Below, piece by piece: positions 8,207 through 16,584 of a DNA stretch of 34,228 bases. Position numbers and translations under genes: made by a program. The stretch comes from Candidatus Zixiibacteriota bacterium. Its GTDB lineage: Bacteria; Zixibacteria; MSB-5A5; GN15; FEB-12. The stretch is taken from contig JAOUEU010000007.1 in assembly GCA_029858555.1 (NCBI GenBank), positions 1-34,228 on the forward strand, written 5' to 3'. Position 1 is the first letter of the stretch; every line of letters starts with the position of its first letter. The notes under the pieces are model-generated. The model worked only from the letters and a program-made list of their open reading frames with translations, was not told the DNA's origin and made no database searches.

Positions 8207-8227
8207 CACTGCCGCGGTTTGGCAGTG
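8207..8227. promoter_or_regulatory. Inverted repeat CACTGCC-N7-GGCAGTG, candidate upstream activating sequence
   Basis: Perfect 7-bp arms with the same TGCC-N7-GGCA core and spacing as 3870-3888; centred about 100 bp upstream of the predicted TSS. Confidence 0.5.
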
Positions 8228-8556
8228 AATTGCAGGATATTGTAGAGAATCGCGGTTCGGCGTGCTCAAGATGGAGGGGGGAATGAAATTTAAAGAGGGC
8301 GGGGCGAGCCCAAAGTAGAGGGGGATAGGGAACTACCAAGGGAAACTCGCCCAGTCCCTCGTTCTTATTCGCACCAATTACGGTTTCTTCGTAACCCCAA
8401 GCCTCCCTCCCCGCATTTCAGAACTCCTGGGTAACCCCCAAGCACAGCCTTCGGAGGTGTCCGCCGCTACCGCACTTGCCAGCACGCCGTAATACCGGAG
8501 ACCCGTTATCTCACTGGCATCCTGCCTGACACCGAAATCCTTTCGGCCGGCATATG

Positions 8557-8646
8557 CGGAGAGGCAGGGATTCGAACCCTGGATAGAACTATTCGCCCTA
8601 TAACGGATTAGCAATCCGCCGCCTTCAGCCTCTCGGCCACCTCTCC
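8557..8646 (-). tRNA. tRNA-Ser(GCT)
   Basis: GGAGAGGTGGCCGAGAGGCTGAAGGCGGCGGATTGCTAATCCGTTATAGGGCGAATAGTTCTATCCAGGGTTCGAATCCCTGCCTCTCCG: paired acceptor stem, GCT anticodon, long variable arm, GGTTCGAATCC T-arm. No encoded CCA. Confidence 0.95.
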
Positions 8647-8671
8647 GTCAGGCATATCAAATCTCACCGGG

Positions 8672-8700
8672 AATATATTCGAATCGGATACAGTTATCAA
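8672..8700 (-). promoter_or_regulatory. sigma-70-type promoter for tRNA-Ser
   Basis: Minus strand TTGATA-N17-TATATT, 26 bp upstream of the tRNA 5' end. Confidence 0.6.
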
Positions 8701-8722
8701 GGATTTTTTACTGTGTGCTTGG

Positions 8723-10150
8723 TCAATCTTCGCCGGGGCGCCATTCCGCAAGGACAATCTGACTGCCTTCCAGAACCAGCTTACGGGTCTTGATTTCCTC
8801 GCTTATGTCGCGGTAAATGATCCCGAAGTGGACGCGAACGCCCGGATACACCATACCTTCGGCGACAATGCGGGCATCTCGAAACTCGCTCATTTTCTCT
8901 TCAAGGCAGCTTCTAGTCTTGTTCAGACTTTCCAGAGCGCCGGGTAAATTTTTCTGAAAATCCTGCAGTTTCTGCAGGGCGGCCTCTCTGCCCGGCTCCA
9001 GCTTGCCGTCCATTTGCAGCTTATACAGGGCGACCAGACTTTCTTTTACGCGCACACCGTCGGTCTCAAGGCGGCGTATTTCCCGCAGCGTCTTTCGATA
9101 ATTCTTCATCAACTCTTCTTCATAAGCCACGGCTACGACGGTAAAGGTGCCGGCGTCGGAACCGAGAATGGTGGCTCTGATCTCCTTGCCCGCATTAACC
9201 TCGCCGCCCACAATTTTCCCCCGTCGGCCCTTTACCCACACTCGTTCTCGGGCCGTGACCTTGCAGTTAATCAACTCTCCGCCGACTATGATGTCGCGTC
9301 CGGCCTCGATATACTGCCCCACGGCATATTTGATTATGACGTTGCCGCCGGCCTTTATGTAGCCCTCGTCGCCGCTTCGGCAACCGCCCTTGACGACCAC
9401 ATCGCCTTTGGCCTCGATATTGCAGTTTTCGATACTGCCGAGGATTTCGATGTTCCCGCCGGCCTTGACGGTAAATCCGGCCCGGACATCACCGGTGACC
9501 CGAACCGAGCCGACGCTGTCAATATTGCCGACACTGAAATCGACATCACCGCTGATGATGGCGACGTCCTTGACAGCAATATAGCCGTGACTGAAAACGA
9601 TGGCGCCATCGACACTGGCTATCTGCTCGAGGCCGTCTGCGGATTCTTTGGTGTTCTCGCCGTACTTGAATGAAAAATCTCTTCCTCGGGCCGCCGGGAT
9701 ATCCTTGCCGTTGACGCCCTTGCCGTGGACACCGGGCGCAGGCGGAGTTTTTCTGGCCAGGACCGACCCCTTTGTGACGTTCTGAATGAAATTCATGTCC
9801 CGATAGTCAATCCGTCCGTCCTTGTCCTCGCGCGGGCGGATTTCATGTTCGGTGTCAAAGAGGTATTCGACGGTGGCATCTTTACCTCTCTGGGGGGGCA
9901 CGCCCCGGGCCACCTTGATGGGGGCAGCCCAGGCATTCTCCGCCAGGGCCTTCTCAATAGCGGCGTGGTCAATGCCGAACACGACGCCGGCCTTCTGCAG
10001 GGCCGCCGCCACCTCCTCCAGAGAGATATCCGCCTCGTGGGGTTCGGTGCGGGTCAGGGTCATGAAGGCACTCAGGTTGTCTTTGGTTGTAGTTACTCGA
10101 ACGCGCTGCCTGGTCGCGGATTCCTGAGTTTTTGCGCCGGCTTCGGTCAT
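8723..10150 (-). CDS. FapA/DUF342 family protein
   Basis: VDFSVGNIDSVGSVRVTGDVRAGFTVKAGGNIEILGSIENCNIEAKGDVVVKGG... beta-helical DUF342 repeats, followed by a coiled-coil region. Confidence 0.85.
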   Translation of the reverse strand: MTEAGAKTQESATRQRVRVTTTKDNLSAFMTLTRTEPHEADISLEEVAAALQKAGVVFGIDHAAIEKALAENAWAAPIKVARGVPPQRGKDATVEYLFDTEHEIRPREDKDGRIDYRDMNFIQNVTKGSVLARKTPPAPGVHGKGVNGKDIPAARGRDFSFKYGENTKESADGLEQIASVDGAIVFSHGYIAVKDVAIISGDVDFSVGNIDSVGSVRVTGDVRAGFTVKAGGNIEILGSIENCNIEAKGDVVVKGGCRSGDEGYIKAGGNVIIKYAVGQYIEAGRDIIVGGELINCKVTARERVWVKGRRGKIVGGEVNAGKEIRATILGSDAGTFTVVAVAYEEELMKNYRKTLREIRRLETDGVRVKESLVALYKLQMDGKLEPGREAALQKLQDFQKNLPGALESLNKTRSCLEEKMSEFRDARIVAEGMVYPGVRVHFGIIYRDISEEIKTRKLVLEGSQIVLAEWRPGED

Positions 10151-10160
10151 TTACAATCCC

Positions 10161-10568
10161 CTATCGATGCGGTCGATCCATCCGGTTGGCGTTAGAAAGG
10201 ATTCTCCAGTAGGCCCGTTCCACCACTAAAGATATTTCATGACTCTTGAAAGGCTTCGTGACATATTCGTCGGCACCGAGCAAAAGAGCATCCTTGACGG
10301 TATGACTATCGCCGTAAGCGGTCATTATTATGACTCCGGTCTGCGGATGCCGGCTCCGGATTTCCTTCAGAAGCTCAAACCCACCCATCCGCGGCATTTT
10401 TACGTCGGATATGACCAGGTCCATGGGCTCGGATTCCAGCACTTCCAGAGCCTCGATCCCGTCTCGGGCGGTTTTGATCCGGTAGCCCTCACGGGAAAGG
10501 ATTTTGTCCAGAAGGTCTCTCATCATTTCTTCGTCGTCGACGACCAGGATGGCGATGTCGTTTTTCAT
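10161..10568 (-). CDS. CheY-like response regulator receiver
   Basis: ILVVDDEEMMRDLL, LVISDVKMPRMGG, IIMTAYGD, YVTKPF. Confidence 0.92.
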   Translation of the reverse strand: MKNDIAILVVDDEEMMRDLLDKILSREGYRIKTARDGIEALEVLESEPMDLVISDVKMPRMGGFELLKEIRSRHPQTGVIIMTAYGDSHTVKDALLLGADEYVTKPFKSHEISLVVERAYWRILSNANRMDRPHR

Positions 10569-10629
10569 ATCCCAGCTCCGCGCTCAGCAAGGGCAAAGAC
10601 GCTCAACTCTCAGGCAGACCGGATCCACT

Positions 10630-11049
10630 CTAATCCCGCACGAGAGCCGACGTGATCTCGCTGAGGAAATGTTCCAGCATCACCGGTTTGTACAGCACCC
10701 GGCATGCTCCCATGACTCCGGCTTCGTTCACGAGCTTTTCAGTGGCGTTGCCGGTTATGACCATTACCGGAACATGCGGCGAGACATCCTGGATGGCCGA
10801 CAGCACCTCCAGCCCGGACATCTCCGGCATGATCAAGTCGAGGGTCACCAGGTCATAACGTGATTGGCGTATCTTCTCCACGGCTTCGGCCCCATTCCTG
10901 GCCTGATCCACTTCAAAAGCATCAGTCACCTTGCAGAAATCCTGGAACACCTCGCGCACCCATTTCTCGTCGTCGACGACAAGTACCCGAAACGGTTGCC
11001 CGCGTTTCTGAACGGCCCGGGTCAGCTTTGTGATATTTTCTGACGACAT
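10630..11049 (-). CDS. CheY-like response regulator receiver
   Basis: VLVVDDEKWVREVF, LVTLDLIMPEMSG, VMVITGNA, VLYKPV. Confidence 0.92.
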   Translation of the reverse strand: MSSENITKLTRAVQKRGQPFRVLVVDDEKWVREVFQDFCKVTDAFEVDQARNGAEAVEKIRQSRYDLVTLDLIMPEMSGLEVLSAIQDVSPHVPVMVITGNATEKLVNEAGVMGACRVLYKPVMLEHFLSEITSALVRD

Positions 11050-11315
11050 AGGCTCTTACCTTTGGCATTGCCTGTTCAAGACCTGAACAAACGGGTTCTG
11101 GTTTATATCGTCCTGCATCTGTATTTCGCGACTCTATGGCAGATTCGTTCTTTGCTCCTGTTCACGGCCTCGACTTACCAGGCCGTTCCGGAATGCACCT
11201 TACCCGGTTCCGAAATCCGCCATGCGGATCCCCGGCTCCTACATTATATCGACCGCTAAGGCTCTTTTCTGCACTCATGACGAACCCGTCCCGCCCCGCC
11301 GGCAGGCGGAGGCTG

Positions 11316-11672
11316 TCAGCTTACCCCACCGGCCCGTGTGAGCGTCTGCATTACGCGACGGCACTGGTCCAGGATCGACCGTAGTTTCATCTCCAGCAGG
11401 TCCTCGCCGACCTTTTTCGTCGCAACATCCCACGCCATTTTTTCCATGTTCCTGGCGGCATTGATAATCACCGCCAGGTCCTGAACAATCTTGACGGTAC
11501 CGTTAACAAGCCGGATGAAATCCGGCTCCAGCCGACTCAGGTCGTCGGAGCGACTCTTGTTCCTGGCCAGATAGATGGCCAGGTTGAGCGCCAGGGTTTT
11601 CACCTCTTCATTCAGGGCGTCCACCTGGTCGATCAGAATGAGTTCCCGTCTTCGTTCGGCGTTAGTCGTCAT
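11316..11672 (-). CDS. Conserved-looking helical protein of unknown function within signalling cluster
   Basis: 118-aa ORF overlapping the upstream CheY-like ORF by 4 bp (translational coupling); all-helical composition, no recognised motif. Confidence 0.7.
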   Translation of the reverse strand: MTTNAERRRELILIDQVDALNEEVKTLALNLAIYLARNKSRSDDLSRLEPDFIRLVNGTVKIVQDLAVIINAARNMEKMAWDVATKKVGEDLLEMKLRSILDQCRRVMQTLTRAGGVS

Positions 11673-12028
11673 GATCGCTCCAGCAGTTCTTTGATCTTCG
11701 CCTTTAACGGCTCCAGGTCGGAAGACTTGACGATGTAGGCATCAGCCAGCCAGGACTGAAAGTCCGACTTGTAGGTGCTGTAAGCCGAGTTCAAAATCAC
11801 CGACATCAGGGGGGCCTGTTCGCGCATTCTGCTGAGAACTTCAAGGCCGGACAAGTCAGGCATCTCAATGTCGAGCACCGCCAGGTCAAACGCGTCGGCG
11901 CTGGTCTTCTCGATGGCCTCGCGGCCCGTCGCCGCCGTCTCCACCCGGTAACCGGATTGGCTCAGTTCCTTCTGGTACAACAGTCGTATCCGGTCGTCGT
12001 CGTCTACCACCAGTATCCGATTAGCCAT
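11669..12028 (-). CDS. CheY-like response regulator receiver
   Basis: ILVVDDDDRIRLLYQKELS, LAVLDIEMPDLSG, YIVKSSDLEPLKAKIKELL. Overlaps next ORF by 8 bp. Confidence 0.92.
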   Translation of the reverse strand: MANRILVVDDDDRIRLLYQKELSQSGYRVETAATGREAIEKTSADAFDLAVLDIEMPDLSGLEVLSRMREQAPLMSVILNSAYSTYKSDFQSWLADAYIVKSSDLEPLKAKIKELLERS

Positions 12029-13811
12029 CAGTTGCCTCCTTGACCAGCGGAAGTTCCATATAGATCGAAGGCATTACGCCGCCGTTGGTGGCGATGCCGT
12101 AATTGCCGCCATGGTGCTTGATCGTCTCGCCGGCCACCATAATCACCAGCCGCTGGGATGCTTTGGTGTCGGTGAACACTTGTTTAAGCGTCCTTACCAG
12201 CCGTTCTCGGACACCGCTGCCGCAGTCAAAGGTGATCACCATAACGGCCATGCCGGCACGAGATTCCGTCCGCACTTCGGCCGCGCCGGGAGGAATGAGT
12301 TCCTCGCCGACCAGCATGAACATCTGGTAAACGGCGTGCGACAACTGGTCCCGATTGCCGTATACGGGCAAGGGCTCACCGGAACGGAAAAGGGCCATCC
12401 GGATATTGGAGCGATGCCGTCTTCCCAAAAACAGCCCGAGATTCTTTTCGACCAGGTCGGAGAAATCGAGTATTCCATTCTCGCGCTGACTGGCCTTGTG
12501 GAAATCCAGCACATGGTCCAGGACAGATTCCGTGCGCTTGGTTTCGCTGGCAATTATGTTGAGATATTCGCGGGTATCGTCGGTTATATCCGATTTCAGC
12601 ATAAGATTCGCAAAGCCCCCGATTATGGTCAGAGGGTTTCGCAACTCGTGAGCTATGACCGACGTCAGCTGACCGATGATCGACATTTTCTCAATCCGAA
12701 TTATCTGATCCTGGGATTCGGCGAGAAGGGCGTTGATGCGCTCCAGTTCGGCCGCTCGTTCTCTTTGTTCGTCATAAAGCCGGGCCTTCTCCATGGCCAC
12801 CGCGGCCTGGTTGGCCAGAAGTTGCAGCAGTTGGGCCGAGTCATCGGAAATCTGCCGATTGGTTATGAAGTTATCGGCGGCCAGCAAACCCAGCAGTTTT
12901 CCCTTGCTTTTCAACGGCACCAGGACCACGCGGTTCGTACCCAGGCGGGCCAGAAATTGCCCGGTGGCACCGTCGACATCGCGCCGGCGTTCCAAGTTTA
13001 CCCAGGAACCGGCCTCACAGACCTCAGCGATGATGGAATCGCCGCCCAGGTCGAACTGAAGATCGGCAATCAATTCTGTAAGAGCGTCATTGCGGTGGTC
13101 GGCCGCACCCTCATAGCTGTTTAAAAGCTCGCTCAACGTCAACTGCATCGAATCCAGGTTCCTCCAGATCCGGTCCGCCTCCTCGGCGCTGGACGGTCCC
13201 ACGGCCAGGTGACCGTGGAGGCAGTTGCCACTGCTGTCGTACCATAACAGGAAAGCGCGGTTGAAACCCAGACCCTGCGAGGCCGTCGCAGCTGTCAGAA
13301 TGACTTTCAGCACCTGGTCCAATTCGTACGACGAGGACAGGGCTGCCGACACTTCGGTCAGTATCCTCAACTCGGCGAATGGCGATGACGGGCTTTTCAG
13401 GCGGTCTTCACACCCACCCAGGTCCGCGACTATACCTAGAATCTCCGCCTTGTCCCCGCCGGCCGGAACACAACATATGTTCAGGACCATAAAGCGACCA
13501 CGGCTGTTTGTGCAACTCACACCGGCGCGGACAAAGCTTTCTCCATTCTCGAACATGACCGCGATCTTGTCCGCGAGGCCGATCCCAAGAAACCGGTCGA
13601 CCCTGATAACATGAAGGTCTTCCCATGCGGTATACTCGTCCACTCCGAGGATTTCGCCGGCCGTATCATTAAATTCGTCTATGTAGCCATCCTGATTGAT
13701 GCGGAACAGACCAAGGCACAGCGCGTCCAGGCCCTTTTGCATCTCACTGCTGAGCAGTCCTTTTACCTGCGGGTTCACATCTGTGTACATCTGTGCATCC
13801 ATATGTTTCAC
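12021..13811 (-). CDS. PAS-GAF-HisKA histidine kinase-like protein with divergent ATPase domain
   Basis: PAS: CLGLFRINQDGYIDEFNDTAGEILG; GAF: NRVVLVPLKSKGKLLGLLAADN; H-box: QLTSVIAHELRNPLTIIGGF; ATPase remnants FDCGSGV and ETIKHHGGNYGI. Confidence 0.88.
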   Translation of the reverse strand: MKHMDAQMYTDVNPQVKGLLSSEMQKGLDALCLGLFRINQDGYIDEFNDTAGEILGVDEYTAWEDLHVIRVDRFLGIGLADKIAVMFENGESFVRAGVSCTNSRGRFMVLNICCVPAGGDKAEILGIVADLGGCEDRLKSPSSPFAELRILTEVSAALSSSYELDQVLKVILTAATASQGLGFNRAFLLWYDSSGNCLHGHLAVGPSSAEEADRIWRNLDSMQLTLSELLNSYEGAADHRNDALTELIADLQFDLGGDSIIAEVCEAGSWVNLERRRDVDGATGQFLARLGTNRVVLVPLKSKGKLLGLLAADNFITNRQISDDSAQLLQLLANQAAVAMEKARLYDEQRERAAELERINALLAESQDQIIRIEKMSIIGQLTSVIAHELRNPLTIIGGFANLMLKSDITDDTREYLNIIASETKRTESVLDHVLDFHKASQRENGILDFSDLVEKNLGLFLGRRHRSNIRMALFRSGEPLPVYGNRDQLSHAVYQMFMLVGEELIPPGAAEVRTESRAGMAVMVITFDCGSGVRERLVRTLKQVFTDTKASQRLVIMVAGETIKHHGGNYGIATNGGVMPSIYMELPLVKEATDG

Positions 13812-14665
13812 ACGACCGCCGGTTGGTCCTCATTGTCACCGACCAGGATATTCGCAAGGGAGTGTATTTCTATCAGCTTGCGATTGACCTGGCCCACTCT
13901 GACGGCCGCCTCTTCAATTCGTCGCAATCTTGACAGCGCTTTCTGGTTGGCGGCAACCTTCTCAAGGAGAAGACATTGCACGTTGCCGATAATCACGGAA
14001 AGCGGGTTGTTTATCTCATGATTGATGCTGGCGGCCAAGCGGGCCACCTCTTTCATTTTGTTGAGACTCTCCCGGCTTTTGCCGGCCTGCTCCAATTTCA
14101 GTTGAGCCTGGGCCATCTGCGCGTTGAGGTCATCGAGTTCGCTCTGACAGCTCATGCTCTCCACCGCCACGGCCAGTTGGTCGGCCGTTAATATCATTAA
14201 AGAGACATCATGCTGATCGTAGGCCTGTTCTCTGACGTTTCCCAGGTTAAGGACGCCCCGGACGGCGTCACGGGTGACCAGCGGCACCGACAGAAACGTG
14301 GCGTACTCACCTTCGGAGCGGTCGGAACCGGCGGCCGACCGGCCGGATATCAGCACCGGTTTCTGGTTTTCAGCCGTCCAGCCGGTGAGTCCATCGCCTT
14401 TACCCATTCTGATAAAGCTGACCGGCTCCACCCTGCCACCGACGGTCGCTGCTTCTTCCAGTTTATCGTTCCGCCTGTTAAGCAGATAAAGAGTCGCCGC
14501 GTCGTGGGGGACAATTCGTCGTATTTTCTGGAGTACCAGTTCAAAGGTTTCCCGACTGGCCGGTCGGCTACGACAGAGGGCGGCCAACTCGCACACCAGC
14601 GTTATTGTCTCCCACGGGGATGACCGGTCGCGGTGCTGACGGTTTATTTTGCCGACAGTGCCCAC
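13808..14665 (-). CDS. GAF-HisKA (DHp) protein lacking HATPase domain
   Basis: GAF: ATFLSVPLVTRDAVRGVLNLGNVREQAYDQHD; H-box: ARLAASINHEINNPLSVIIGNVQ; stop codon about 50 residues later. 4-bp overlap with downstream kinase ORF. Confidence 0.85.
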   Translation of the reverse strand: MGTVGKINRQHRDRSSPWETITLVCELAALCRSRPASRETFELVLQKIRRIVPHDAATLYLLNRRNDKLEEAATVGGRVEPVSFIRMGKGDGLTGWTAENQKPVLISGRSAAGSDRSEGEYATFLSVPLVTRDAVRGVLNLGNVREQAYDQHDVSLMILTADQLAVAVESMSCQSELDDLNAQMAQAQLKLEQAGKSRESLNKMKEVARLAASINHEINNPLSVIIGNVQCLLLEKVAANQKALSRLRRIEEAAVRVGQVNRKLIEIHSLANILVGDNEDQPAVV

Positions 14666-14667
14666 CC

Positions 14668-15306
14668 TCAGCGACCCCGCGTGTACCTGGTGATTTTATC
14701 CGCCAGACGTCTGGCCAGTTTGTCTTCGAGGCTGTCGAAGAACCTGATTTTCTGCGAGGCCGTGAGGTGAATGCTGGGATCGTTCACGTCGTCGTCCATA
14801 GCCGCCTGAAAAATCCGTTTGCCCTTCTGGTTTACCTCAAAGGGTTCGGCTATAAGCAGCTTGCCTTTGCGCAGATCAACGAAACGCAGTTCGCCCTCAA
14901 TAACACCGACGGTCTCGTACCGGTGAAATACGAGCGGCACGTTGAACGTTTTGCGGCGCTCGAGTCGTTCACTGCCCACCATCACCAGCATCAGGTAATC
15001 CTGTCCGGTTTCCAGGCCCCAGTCAACGAGGCTGTCGAGATTGAACGTGTCCTCCGGAAAGGCAGGCATGGGCCCGGCCTGACGGCCGTGCGGCAGGGCG
15101 CGAATATTAGGCATCCGGGTAAGGTATTTCTGTAACTTGGTCTCGAGTTTGGATTCGCTCCAGGCCAGGGGCGCTGCATCCACGCGAATGACAATGCCGT
15201 AACCGTTAGTCCGCCCGGCCGCGGGCACCGCCGGTAATATCGCCAGGCCGACGACAAGAATCGGCAGCAGTCCGGTCAGCTTTGGCATCTTACGCGGATT
15301 GCTCAT
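14668..15306 (-). CDS. Exported protein of unknown function
   Basis: N-terminal signal: KMPKLTGLLPILVVGLAILPAVPAAG; no recognised domain. Confidence 0.65.
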   Translation of the reverse strand: MSNPRKMPKLTGLLPILVVGLAILPAVPAAGRTNGYGIVIRVDAAPLAWSESKLETKLQKYLTRMPNIRALPHGRQAGPMPAFPEDTFNLDSLVDWGLETGQDYLMLVMVGSERLERRKTFNVPLVFHRYETVGVIEGELRFVDLRKGKLLIAEPFEVNQKGKRIFQAAMDDDVNDPSIHLTASQKIRFFDSLEDKLARRLADKITRYTRGR

Positions 15307-15802
15307 GGTACAGATACCTTTCCAGCACTTTTTGCACTGACTGATGAAAATTGGCGACTCTTTCCGTGAGCAGTTCCATCTCCGCCGATGTCAGCTTGTC
15401 TTCGAGACGATTGCGACTGATGAACTCAATGCCGGCCAGAGAACAGTCGTCCTCCGGGTCACAGCGTTTCACCAGACCCAGAACATTATCCAGAACCTCG
15501 ACATCCTGCAGAGTGAATTTCATGGATACGACATCGCCTTCATTGAGGGGCTGGTCGCACTCGACGAGCAACCCGCCGGCGGAAATGTTCAGAATAGTCC
15601 CGTGGATGACCGGGGCGTTCTCGCCCGGCCAGAAACGGCCGAAGACGTCCTTGATCTTGTTCAGCGACATGGGTGACGATATCTCCAGTCGGATGTAGCG
15701 GCGGCTGTTGTCGGCTTCTACTCTGAAGGGTCTGCGCGCCCGGATACGGTTCTGCCCTACATTTACGTCAGAGACGAATTTCAGCTTGGATGTATCTTTC
15801 AT
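15290..15802 (-). CDS. PilZ domain protein
   Basis: RRYIRLEI (RxxxR) and ILNISAGGLLVECDQPLNEGDVV ([DN]xSxxG). Confidence 0.82.
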   Translation of the reverse strand: MKDTSKLKFVSDVNVGQNRIRARRPFRVEADNSRRYIRLEISSPMSLNKIKDVFGRFWPGENAPVIHGTILNISAGGLLVECDQPLNEGDVVSMKFTLQDVEVLDNVLGLVKRCDPEDDCSLAGIEFISRNRLEDKLTSAEMELLTERVANFHQSVQKVLERYLYHEQSA

Positions 15803-15814
15803 GATTCTCTCCTA

Positions 15815-16582
15815 TCAACGACTGCTTTCTGTTGACTGAATCAAAGCGGTGATTTTCTCGTTCAGGTCGGCTCGCGTTCGGGCCGTGTACTGGAAGACGG
15901 CCGACGGTAATCTTTGAATGGTCGATACCGAGAAGCATTTCTCGCGCATCTCTTTTACGAGGAATTCGACGCCTATACGAAAATGACCCCGTTCCTGGCG
16001 TTGGCAGTGGCGAACCTGCCCCAGCAAGAGCGACGGGAACGGGATTTCTTCGATGTCCAAATTCAAGAAGAGGTTGGTGCCGCTCTCGAGAAAGCCGGTA
16101 TACTCGACGGCGGTGCCGCCGCCGGAGATGTTTCTGGTGTCCGTGGCGACCCAGCGCAGGCGGTCGAGTTTGGTTGGGTTGAAAGTTGTGATGGGCAGCA
16201 CGGCCAGGTTTACACGGGTGTCGATATCGAGCCGGCTGAATCGCCTGCGCGCCAGTGGCACGACCTTGTCCTCCAACTCCAGAAGACAGTTTCCCGTGCC
16301 GGTTCTCTTGAGTGCGGCTCGCACCGAAACCCTCTGCCCCCGGTAATCGAATTGCACGAAGAGTCCCTGGTTGGTCACCAGATCGTCCACCTGCCCGGCG
16401 CTGCCGCTGCGGCCGATGGTTATCGAGCTCGTGCTGGCCGCCAGTATCTTGCTTTTGAGCGGCTTGCCCGGAAACTGTTCCGAGTACAGGGTGATCTCAC
16501 GACCGACCAGAGAGGAAAGGTCCAGTTTAAAAGACTCGATTTGTGTCTTTTCAAGCGATTTGCTCTTGTCCGCATTATTCAT
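15815..16582 (-). CDS. YcgR-like PilZ domain flagellar brake protein
   Basis: ARRRFSRLDIDTRV (RxxxR) and TRNISGGGTAVEY; N-terminal YcgR-N-like beta domain. Confidence 0.8.
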   Translation of the reverse strand: MNNADKSKSLEKTQIESFKLDLSSLVGREITLYSEQFPGKPLKSKILAASTSSITIGRSGSAGQVDDLVTNQGLFVQFDYRGQRVSVRAALKRTGTGNCLLELEDKVVPLARRRFSRLDIDTRVNLAVLPITTFNPTKLDRLRWVATDTRNISGGGTAVEYTGFLESGTNLFLNLDIEEIPFPSLLLGQVRHCQRQERGHFRIGVEFLVKEMREKCFSVSTIQRLPSAVFQYTARTRADLNEKITALIQSTESSR

Positions 16583-16584
16583 GT

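Noticed and set aside
8145-8339. 64-aa minus-strand ORF upstream of the activator, considered as a second small peptide
   Set aside because: No RBS or signal peptide; overlaps the predicted sigma-54 promoter and palindrome.
8378-8614. 78-aa ORF reading through the tRNA
   Set aside because: N-terminal RANSSIQGSNPCLS is a translated tRNA-Ser, a common false ORF.
12111-13124. 337-aa plus-strand ORF
   Set aside because: Antisense to the PAS-GAF-HisKA gene, no domain signature.
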